DNA from: Gracilaria domingensis
Taxonomy: Eukaryota > Rhodophyta > Florideophyceae > Gracilariales > Gracilariaceae
Reading direction: 5' to 3'
Length of the DNA stretch: 64,000 nucleotides
Assembly: GCA_022539475.1 (NCBI GenBank)
Contig: VCMS01000033.1
Coordinates: 1 to 64,000, forward strand
Shown here: one piece after another, positions 21,902 to 30,598 of the stretch
Layout of the letters: each line of letters opens with the position of its first letter
How positions within the stretch are numbered: the stretch's first letter is position 1
Position numbers and translations under genes: made by a program
Notes under the pieces: generated by a model
What the model was told of the DNA's origin: nothing
The model's input: the letters and a program-made list of their open reading frames with translations, nothing else
Databases searched by the model: none

Positions 21902-23960
21902 GCAGCCCTCCTGCAGGTGCAAAGGGAATGGTCTGGTAAACAGCGCGACGCTTACAAGAGGTAGGCTAGAAACGTAGGGTACTCTTGTAAGGTACACCGT
22001 ACGGTTTACATACAATGTGCCGATTTTGTAATTGAAGGCCTGCGCTCAGAAGTTGTCCACAACTTGAATAGTATATCACGTGTCATCCCCTCTGTCACGT
22101 AACGCGAGGGGACGGCACGGCGTCATAAGTTTTCTCGGGGAGCCAAAAACTTCTTGAAGTCGTCGAACACTGGCTGCACCCCGGCGGGGCGGGGTCACGT
22201 GAGCGATAGGTTCGGAGCGGCGGAGCGGGGCAGTTGCGGTGGGCCGACGGAGGCGGTGAGGCGGTAGCGCGTGAGGGCGGCGGCAGCGAGGAGGCCGCCA
22301 CGGGACGGAAGGATTGCGAGGCGCGCGCGGCGGAAGTAGCGAACGGCGCGGGCGGGAACGCGTATCAAAGACAGGGGGGGCTGCACGCGGAGCGGATGCA
22401 CGGGTCAGGTGCACGACGCGCTGCCGGGGCGCGCGCTGCTGCGCCGATTGCACAACAGGCTGTTGTCCACAGCTGCGCAGCCAACGAGCGCGCGCGGCGC
22501 CCCCCGGATGCCACTCGCTTTTTCTTTGGGGACGCGGTCACGTGTGTCATGCGCGAGACGCCGCAGCGCTGTAGCGCATGGCATAATCGCGCCGTGATAT
22601 GCCCCGCGACCACTCCCACTCCCCGTGTTCCGCGGTTGCCGCTGCCTTGTGCGGAACGCAGCTGTCCGGGAGTGGGCCCCGCGCCATCGACGAGCAAGAC
22701 TGCGATCTGGCTGCAGGCGTGCGCTGCTGCACGTCGCTGACACTTCGGTTTTGCTACAGGATGCCATGTACGCCATCATCGTGATAGCGTTGCCGAAGGT
22801 AAGAAGAAACCTCGTTCTGCGCAGCTCAAGCTTTCCTGCACAGTCATCCCCGCCAGCAAAAGGCGCGATGATGCGTGGCCATTCTGTCCGCGTCAACCTG
22901 GACCTACGCAAGCCGTGCGTAGACCCGTCAGCTCTGTCAAGACTCGAGAGCATACGCACGAGCGTACGCACGGCAGTATATCAGTTGTTAAAAGTGAGCT
23001 CAATAGTCTTCCTTGAAACGTTCCTTCTGTAGCTAATGCTATTATCTATTCATCCTCGAATCCGGCACTTACGTGCTCAATTCTATTGGCTCAAGGCTAT
23101 CCTTCTATACCTAAGATACCCTTGTTTTTGGTACCATTTGAGACGGTAGCCTTCCCTAAGGATATAACGATACCTTCGTAGTTTCTGCGCACGTCGCGGA
23201 TGGCTCATCCGCTCCCCGGCTCATCGGCTCGTCCGCTTTTCTTGAAGAACGGTGCGGGCGTGGAAGTTTGTGGTGCAAAGGTGAATGAAAGTGAAGCTTC
23301 CGACACGGGTACACGGGTACACACGCGCCACGATCGAAAATCGCGATGTGATCGATGGTCGATCAGTTGACTCGTTTGGCATGCCTTGGAAAGATTGTGG
23401 GGGTTCGCTTTCTCAGTTTTCAAATTGAAACGGCGCTGGTAGTGCTGCGGGCGTTGCGCATCTACGCCGGGCGTTCCCCTCATGGTAGATAGCCATTCTT
23501 CGCCTGGAGCAATGCCGCTGCGCGCGGGCGCCGCTTTTTGCCGAAAAATGCATATTTACAAGCGCCGCCTTACAGAATGTAATTGTAAATACAGAATACC
23601 GCCCTGTGGCCCGCAGCCACGATCGAGTCGCTCGCGCGCGGCTCGACGCTAACAAATTGAAAAATCGACTTCTGCAAGCCTAGCAGTGCCAGGGGTACGC
23701 GCTTCGACCTCTGTGTTCGACGCCAGTTTGTATCGCGCTTGCCACAAGTTTGTTAGAATTTCGTTAATTCTGGTCATGTTTTTATTTGAATTTGTTATAT
23801 TGCTATGCTTTTAGTAAGTCATTTAATGTTTTGGTGCTTTCCTTGAATTCCCCGTGATCTAGCGATCCGATTTGATACCCTAATGATCCTCAGAGTCTTT
23901 GTTTGACATTAGTTGTCATAATGTTACCAAGACATGTCACGTGTGATGTCTGCCTCGTCA
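21902..23960. other. Intergenic, partly very GC-rich; no gene recognised
   Basis: From about 22080 to 22980 the DNA is GC-rich and every frame on both strands is open for long runs, a composition effect. None of these frames has recognisable motifs. The rest, to 23960, turns AT-rich and holds only short ORFs. Confidence 0.55.
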
Positions 23961-23962
23961 GT

Positions 23963-24050
23963 TGACGTCATGACTGACTTCATGGTTTCGGTGCCTTGCT
24001 GGAACTTCTACAAATAGACACGTTGCAGGAACTTCTAGAAGCTTCTAGAA
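23963..24050 (+). promoter_or_regulatory. Stress-type promoter: CRE/bZIP site plus heat-shock element
   Basis: A perfect CRE palindrome TGACGTCA (23963-23970) is followed by a four-unit heat-shock element TTCTAGAAGCTTCTAGAA (24033-24050; TTCnnGAAnnTTCnnGAA). A second two-unit site lies at 24137-24144. Heat-shock factors bind such arrays. The nearest downstream coding remnant is the RNase HII pseudogene. Confidence 0.65.
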
Positions 24051-24301
24051 GACTCCACTGTCGATTTCTACGCACAGTTTCTACACTAATTCCGACGCAA
24101 GGGCCAGTACTCATAGACACATTAGTTTGAGGGATATTCTAGAAAGCTGCGTTAGCGACCTTATTTTCGAAGGTCCGATTCTCCATATAAACCCTGGTCG
24201 GCTGCCCGACCTCTCCTCGGCAGTCACGATCGTTCACGTTCTCAACCTCAGACCCAGTGTTCGAACACCCTTGCAACCGCTGCTGGACCACTCCAAGGCA
24301 G

Positions 24302-24771
24302 GAGTCCAAGCGCCTGAGCGACACGCAGAGGCACCGCGTGTTTCACAACGTTTGCCAACAACCGGTTCTGTGCGTCGTGCACTGCTTCGTGGCTCCAGTC
24401 GTTATTGATCATCGCAAAGTGCTCAACGCGCGCCTGGATGCCATGCGCGACGCAATGATGCTGCTGCCGTCGCCGCTGCAGCTGCTGTTTGTGGACTGCC
24501 AACTCGCACTGCGCCATGCTGGCTGTCGTGCACGCAGTACGCTGTGGTTGGCGACGACGCGTTCGTTAGCTTACTGACGGCTGCCCGCCTTGTGGCCAAG
24601 GTGCCGCGTGATGACGTCATGCGCCAGTTTGCGCAGAAATATCCGCACTATCACTTTAAGCGCAACGTGAGCTACCCCATTCAGCTCCACAGCCAGGCGC
24701 TGATGCGGCATGGTCCGTGCCCCATTCACAGGCGTTCGTTCAAACCGGTTGGCGACGCAGCCGCACACTGA
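24302..24771 (+). pseudogene. Bacterial-type RNase HII, decayed
   Basis: RNase HII nicks RNA in RNA-DNA hybrids. In algae and plants the bacterial type is usually an organelle enzyme. The first frame shows SKRLSDTQRHRVF, then VLNARLDAMRDAMMLLP and QLLFVDCQLAL, matching the family blocks that read roughly DSKKLS, INILQATLLAMRRAV and LVDG. The second frame, after a one-base shift near 24530, shows AVVGDDAFVSLLTAARLVAKVPRD (positions 24526 on), YPHYHF and GPCPIHRRSFKPV. The last block is typical of bacterial RNase HII and not of eukaryotic RNase H2A. The N-terminal DEAGRG active-site block is absent and several conserved residues are changed, so it is a remnant. Confidence 0.78.
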
Positions 24772-24938
24772 GCGCCCAAAAGTTGCACTATGCGCCCGTT
24801 ACGCTCAAGTCACGTCCATCTGCCGCCGCCGCTGCGCTGTTTTCGCTTACTAGTACCAATGGGAGCTTAGTAGGTGTGTTAAGCCTTACGTCTTTGATAT
24901 CATTTGCTCTGGAGCCTCAGTCTGGCCCGAATAAGTAA

Positions 24939-25065
24939 GAGTTATCAACCGGGGCGAGCAAGAGAATTGCGGACCGAGGCCGCAATATTGGGTCCGAGCG
25001 CAGCGAGGCCCAATATAGCGAGCCAAGGTGCGTTATTTTTCTCGCGAGCTCCCGGTTGATAACTC
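24939..25065. mobile_element. 127-bp foldback/MITE-like element
   Basis: Perfect 15-bp terminal inverted repeats (GAGTTATCAACCGGG, 24939-24953 and 25051-25065) enclose two further nested stems (TTGCGG...CCGCAA and ATTGGGTC...GGCCCAAT). It is non-coding. I cannot make out a convincing target-site duplication. Confidence 0.75.
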
Positions 25066-25344
25066 GCTTGTCACTTAGGTCCTGCAGATGCTCTCCTCAA
25101 TGGGAAATTTTGCAACAGCTGTCTCTCTCCAACAGACAGCTGCGCATAACCTAACGTACGCAACCATGAAGTTTGGTTCTTCCTGTGCAACAAAACTGCC
25201 CAGGAACTCTTTCATGGAGAACGATGTGCTTTGTCCTGCACAGGCAACCGCACCATGAACGTCGCGCCATCGTTCACAGAATCCTACGATGACTCCGCCG
25301 ACTTTCCCCACACAGAGCATCACTCTTTACCCTCCACTAGCTAA

Positions 25345-26529
25345 ATGAACGTCATCATCGGAGATTGGGACAAAAGTCACGTGTCATCCTCTGAAGTCAG
25401 CAGTTCACTGAATATCATTCCTCGATCAGCAAATGCATCTATATTTCCCTCTCCCACAAACCAAAATGATCCAAATCTCCCTAATGCTATCATTATCCCA
25501 ACAACAGAGTCGCAGGAAAACAATCATGTCAATTCTACAACTTTGCCCAGAAATTCTACTGCATCACACTTTAATGAACCCCAATCGCAGATCCAGCCGG
25601 CTTTATCTGCGGAAGCGAGAAATTTAATGTATCGACATACTCCAAGCAACACTGCAAAGTCCACAAAAACTTCGCTTTACGCATTCGCTGAATTCGTGGT
25701 GGAGGATTTCAATCTGCTAAGGCCGGAACTACTTGCAGAGCTTAAGGACAAAAGAACCGCTGCTTGGCGTCGTCGCAGCTTGAGGGAACAAGCCGTTGGG
25801 CTCACCTCTATATATTTGTTCCGAACAGAAAATGGACACAGTCTGCCCAAAGACACGTCCATCTGGACCGATCGACAACTGAAACGGGTAAGTGAAGTCA
25901 TAGTCGAATTCATTGCAACGCGGAAGCGCAAATCAGACAACCAAGATCTCAGTCCACCTACTCCGAAAACATATATTGCAGAGTTGCAAAGAGCATTCAA
26001 ACAACACTGGGGATACGACTTGAATTTATTCCCTGAGAAGGTTTTCGCAGATCCAGAACGTGGGCTTATGACTGTACTGGATAACAAAATACGTCGCCAA
26101 CAGTCCCAGGGAGCTTGTCGAAAAAGTCATAACATCCTGTCGGAACAGAACATTCGAGATCTTTACAAGTCATCCTTTCTGTCAAAGGCACATCCCCGTG
26201 GATTCTTGACAAGGATAATATTTAACGTGGCCTTGATGACTGCATTCCGAAAGTCAGAGCTCGGGGAATTACGATTGAAGGACGTGATCAAAGTATTGGA
26301 TGGCAGTGAGACCTTATATCGTATTGTTGGGCGCATTGGCAGTGTTGACGGGGCCTCAAAGACGCAATCTGGAGGTCTAAAATGGATTGACACAAAACCG
26401 AAAGAAGTTTATATATGGAATCGCGTTCAACTCGACGGCATCCTTAATGTTTTCGAGGATATTGATGAATACCTTGCAATTGTTTCGCGATTCCGGAAGC
26501 CAGATGACAAGTTCTTCTGTGCCGTTAAC
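25345..26529 (+). CDS. Crypton-type tyrosine recombinase, 5' part (split by element A)
   Basis: 395 codons, uninterrupted up to the insertion point. The N-terminal half has helical SAM-like features (KSTKTSLYAFAEFVVEDF, SPPTPKTYIAELQRAFKQHW). The catalytic half begins with MTAFRKSELGELRLKDV, holding the first catalytic Arg. The protein resembles the DUF3504/Crypton family of tyrosine recombinases, which move DNA by strand exchange without an RNA step. The remaining catalytic residues are in the 3' part at 38346-38921. Removing element A and one copy of TTAAC joins the two halves in frame, giving 586 residues. The gene was therefore intact when it was hit. Confidence 0.85.
26525..26529. repeat. 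Target-site duplication TTAAC (left)
   Basis: TTAAC directly before LTR start 26530. The same five bases follow the other LTR at 38341-38345. Confidence 0.95.
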
Positions 26530-27503
26530 TGTGGGGCAAACTCGGAAGAGTGAAACCCACCAGACTGTCCAAAGGTCCGCTCTCGTGAGAGATGGCACAC
26601 CAGTGACAGAGCCCTCTGTACCACCGTAACTCGGTTGTAAGGCCGAAGTGGCAACTGGATATACCTACAGAGGTGCTAGGCCACGTCGTGAGGAAATGAT
26701 GAGAAACTCCAGAGATGGGGTGGTATCGGCAACGATGAAACACGACCAACGACAGGTGTAGTCCCGAGAGGGAAAGCAACAGAAAACAACAACCAAACAA
26801 CACCCACACGCGACGGGTAGGGCCTCCTCGGCACTGTGCCCGGAGCGGGGCGAGATTCTCCAACGGTAATGCACGGGTTTTCGTAAACACGGCAAAACTC
26901 TATACAGAGTCGGATCACTTCGTAATCTAGTCCTATACCTCCTCGGTACGACCCTCAGGTCCCGACATCAACGACAGATGTTCCTCAAAGGTACCGAGAT
27001 GGTAGGACCACCGTAACCAGACTTGGCTATACTCGCGAGAGTGATAACCCACGTAGGCGGTTGGCGCCAGAGCCTCACTCGTGTAGAGTCCACTCAGGAG
27101 AGCGCTACTCGACAAAGAGTTCACTTAGAAGTGCTCGGGTTGACTTTACAAAGGTGCTCGCGACGACGAGGTCGAGCTCACCTAAGTAGGTCTAAACTAA
27201 CTATATACACGTGGTGCACACCCGCAGGGGTCCCTACACGTGGCTAGCCCAGTGTCAGGCACCTCAGGTGCACTATCTATTATCCCGTAATATGCACACA
27301 CACGGTGGTGTAGTACAGGCGTCCACCTAGCGGTATTGGCCAGCAATGGCAACCCTGATTACAGGTAACTGTGGGAAAGCCACTCCAAAAGTAACCGCCA
27401 AAATTGGGTCCAACTCATAACTCTTCGGGTGCATCCTCGTATCACTCCCCTGAGTATATGAGGCGCATCATCCTGATAACCACACAAATTGCGTTGCTCT
27501 ACA
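26530..27503 (-). repeat. 3' LTR of element A
   Basis: 974 bases, starting TGTGGGGCAA and ending TTGCTCTACA on the plus strand, so the ends are short inverted repeats. A TATATA at 27202-27207 could serve plus-strand (antisense) transcription toward 27583. Confidence 0.95.
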
Positions 27504-27518
27504 TCTCCCCCTCCTTAG
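27504..27518 (-). other. Polypurine tract of element A
   Basis: On the minus strand CTAAGGAGGGGGAGA lies directly against the LTR start, in the position for plus-strand priming. Confidence 0.8.
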
Positions 27519-27582
27519 AGCCGAGAAGGACTTCGAGGCTGAAGTTTTGTGCGAAACGCAAGTACGTAAATACGTCACAGTC

Positions 27583-27822
27583 ATGAGCGGTACCAACTCC
27601 TCGGTTTCTATACCTCACAAGCGCGATACACACTCACGCAAACAGAGTATTCAAGTATCCAAACTCGATCAGAGTACATCATCTGTCATTCCGATGAACC
27701 CGAATCAGTTTCCTCATCACCCGACGGGTCAGGCGAGCGCGTCGAACTACCCTCAGCCGGGTTCTGCGACGGCTCCACTGCCTCAGTCTCAACCGATGGT
27801 CCCGGTGAACGTTCCGTTATAG
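27583..27822 (+). CDS. Antisense leader ORF of element A, ends in conserved UAG
   Basis: 79 codons rich in Pro, Gln, Ser and Thr, running opposite to pol and starting 79 bases from the inner LTR edge. It ends at TAG 27820-27822. It stays in frame with the 532-residue ORF that begins five codons later. The equivalent ORF of element B ends in the same TAG, followed by the same AATTC and by CAAGCGATG. It may be the N-terminal part of a readthrough protein or an upstream ORF controlling reinitiation. No domain is recognised. Confidence 0.6.
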   Translation: MSGTNSSVSIPHKRDTHSRKQSIQVSKLDQSTSSVIPMNPNQFPHHPTGQASASNYPQPGSATAPLPQSQPMVPVNVPL

Positions 27823-27837
27823 AATTCAGCGCAAGCG

Positions 27838-29436
27838 ATGCCACTGATGGCGAACCAGGCTGGTTGGATATCGAAGGAATCTCTCGCAGTGCGCGATCCA
27901 CTCCGTGATGGGTTTGCGTTCAGCCGTGCACCGTGGTTTCATCCGGTAGCTGTTAACGATGACACTCTCCTGGAGTCGTATGCCGAAAACGGCTTCCTAC
28001 CGGGCGGTCTGCCGTTAGCGGTAGTGCAATCCCCAGAATGGAAAGTTCGTATAGCGATCGACCCGATGCTCCTCCGGTACGATACCCGCGAGGGTGAGAA
28101 CCTGAACACCGCGCGCGCGGAGCACGCGAAGTTGGCGTACAAGAGACTCAGTCGAGTGCACCTTGAGCACCTGGTTCCACCGTCATATGGGTTCGATACT
28201 CCGTTCTACCGTACTTTCGGTGAAGTCCGATATGGAGACAACTTGGCGACGTTCGACCATGCGCGGTACGCTGGCGATGGCCCGACCACATCGAGGTTGA
28301 TGTTGTGCTGGAATCGGCCCATGCTCCGAGCGGAGTTCCGTTATCTTCGCAAGAACGCTTCCCAGGGTGGGTTCGTCAACCGCATTCGGTTTGAGCGGAA
28401 AGCTCGTTCCCGTCATGGGTATCTGATTCCGTATCCGAATATCGAGACCGAGAGGTACAGACCGCAGGCCTTTGTTGGACGGTTCCCTCCTCTACCAGAC
28501 TGGTGGCGTGATGTGGAGGTACCCAAAGGGTGTTTTGCAGAACTGCCTCGGTGCTTGAGTTACATCGGTTCCCGATTGATCAACGATCCGCATTCAGGAT
28601 GGTGGGGTCTCGTAGCCGGCGAGTGGGCGGCACGCGTAGCAGCGTTTCTCCTCTGGGAGGCTTACGACAACTACCGTGTTTGGTATATTCCGCCGATGCT
28701 TCCCAGCATTATCCGCTCGCTGGATTTGCACACTCCTTTGGGGTCCGAAGACAACGTGGATGAGATCCATTACATCTTGGATGTTATCGATGGAATCGAT
28801 TGGGAAACGGTGCCCCGTTCGCAACGCGGGAAAGGTCATCGTCGTCACTACGACCGCTCACCCGGTAGGAGACATCCCACCGCAGGAGATTTCGTGTATT
28901 ACGACCCATGGGAGGGTACGATGATGACTAGCGCGTATGCCGAGTGGGCAGCGAACCAGCCACGGTCGATTCTAGACAGTCACCCCGTTGGGTTCATGTT
29001 CAGTGACAACTGGGTCGCCCCAGTGGATCTGGATGATCCGAACATGGATACTGGTGAAGAGGCGGCGGGAGCACTCGTCGAGATGGACCAGGAGTTGGTG
29101 AACGACCTACCGGCGGCGAATCAGGTGTTGCACGCCAGCGGCGGGGTACTCCAGGCTCCTGTGGGTTGGAATTTTCCGACTCAAGCGAGTGTTCCGGTGG
29201 TGGGTCCGGCCCCTGTAGCGGCTACCGTTCCTTCGGTCCTTTCGGCCCCGACAGCTCCGGTCGCTCCGCGAGATTCTCCGGCGAACATCGCGATGTTGCG
29301 CGCCAGTCTCCAGAACGCTGGAATTATCGTGCCCGATCATCTCACCACTATGGCAGGGATACTGGCTTACGCCGTTCCGCACCTTTCGCAGGGTCCCTCC
29401 GGTAGCAGCGGTGCCGGTAACTCATCGGGGGTGTAA
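27838..29436 (+). CDS. Antisense ORF of element A, unknown 532-residue protein
   Basis: One uninterrupted frame on the strand opposite to gag-pol, between the end of pol and the 3' LTR. It has an ordered, Trp/Tyr/Arg-rich globular part (about residues 1-400; WISKES, FYRTFGEVRYGD, MLCWNRPMLRAEFRY, FERKARSRHGYL, GEWAARVAAFLLWEAYDNYRVWYIPP). A Pro/Val/Ala-rich linker and a short helical end (MLRASLQNAGIIVPDHL) follow. A homologue sits in the same place and orientation in element B. Extra ORFs between pol and the 3' LTR, some antisense, are known in plant Tat-lineage elements such as Retand and RIRE2, but I see no similarity I can name. It is not env-like: there is no signal peptide or membrane segment. 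Confidence 0.85.
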   Translation: MPLMANQAGWISKESLAVRDPLRDGFAFSRAPWFHPVAVNDDTLLESYAENGFLPGGLPLAVVQSPEWKVRIAIDPMLLRYDTREGENLNTARAEHAKLAYKRLSRVHLEHLVPPSYGFDTPFYRTFGEVRYGDNLATFDHARYAGDGPTTSRLMLCWNRPMLRAEFRYLRKNASQGGFVNRIRFERKARSRHGYLIPYPNIETERYRPQAFVGRFPPLPDWWRDVEVPKGCFAELPRCLSYIGSRLINDPHSGWWGLVAGEWAARVAAFLLWEAYDNYRVWYIPPMLPSIIRSLDLHTPLGSEDNVDEIHYILDVIDGIDWETVPRSQRGKGHRRHYDRSPGRRHPTAGDFVYYDPWEGTMMTSAYAEWAANQPRSILDSHPVGFMFSDNWVAPVDLDDPNMDTGEEAAGALVEMDQELVNDLPAANQVLHASGGVLQAPVGWNFPTQASVPVVGPAPVAATVPSVLSAPTAPVAPRDSPANIAMLRASLQNAGIIVPDHLTTMAGILAYAVPHLSQGPSGSSGAGNSSGV

Positions 29437-30598
29437 GATGACCAGCAGGGCTGGAGGACCTGGTCCTTAGTATAAGATAGAAACAGTAAAACCATCTAGT
29501 GGTAACTTTCCCTTCACCCTTTTGCCTGTTCTCCACGAACTTGATCGATCTTCGATTACTTCTTCACTCACACTGTGTTCAAGTGTACTTCACTTCCTTG
29601 ATGCTTCACTTCTTTGGTGCTTCTCCTACTCTAACCGTTTTAAATCGGTACAACCGGCATTTCGGTATGCTCTTCTTTCTTTCTTCTCACTTCCTCTAGT
29701 TCAGTCTTCACCGCTTCATTGGTCTTCTTCCTTCATTCATCCCCCACACAAAGGGGGTCAACTCTCCATTCTGAGTCTTCCGCATCGCGGTATAGTTGAA
29801 AACTCCTCACCGGGAACGGTTCTTATCCCACCTGGGCTTGGTCCAGGTTGGACGGCAAGGCTGACCGAGTGCGACGGTGTTATGAAACGATCTTCGACCT
29901 AGGTAGGTGCTCGACCGCCTTCGAGGGTGGCGAGGTGGTGGCCGGCTAACCTCTAGAGGGGTTCCTCTTGGACTTAACCAGTCACGACTCACTAGAAGTT
30001 CCTCGCTGCGCGACAACTACAACTTACGCCAGGAGCGTCCAATCTTCAACCTGAAAGGTTGTTCTTGAAGTACTCTCCTTCTTGAGTCTGACGAGCTTCG
30101 GCTCGTTTTGGTTGAGCTTCCGACCGTCCAACGCTAGCTTCGGGATTCTGAGCTCCCTCTTGCTATCCAGAAGGATCGTCCGTGCGACGGAGAACGGGCA
30201 GGGTCTCGCTCGTGCGCCATGGAGGCGGATTGACCAATCACGGTGCATATCGCGTCCTTCTGGTTGGCCAGGCGATGGCACGTGTGAGCCACGAGTTACC
30301 CTAACAGGTGTCCGTTCGCCTACGGTTGGCGACCGTACATCGTGCACCGTGCACGTGTGGTACTCGCGCACGCGACTTACTGTCAGCAGTTCCCCGCGTC
30401 GGCGGTGCTTTCCATACGTCACCACGTCACACAACGTGTTACTCTCCACTTGGGTGTGTCATGAGTCCTCTGCCACGCGGCGTGGGTGCACCATCGACGG
30501 TTTCCAAACTCGTACTTCGTACTTCACCTTTCCAAGGTTGTTTTCCCAAATAATACGCGGGTAAGTACGACTTCTCGTTTCCTCATACCACGGCGTGG
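29437..30598. other. Non-coding gap between antisense ORF and pol end in element A
   Basis: Convergent 3' ends of the two coding strands. A minus-strand stretch (about 30460-30560; GKVKYEVRVWK) weakly resembles a worn chromodomain in another frame than pol. No other gene is seen; a 141-residue minus ORF at 30024-30449 shows no motifs. Confidence 0.5.

Noticed and set aside
22076-22975. Many long overlapping ORFs on both strands
   Set aside because: All frames are open because the DNA is GC-rich with few AT-rich stops. Residues are Arg/Ala/Pro-biased and no frame has motifs or a preferred codon pattern.
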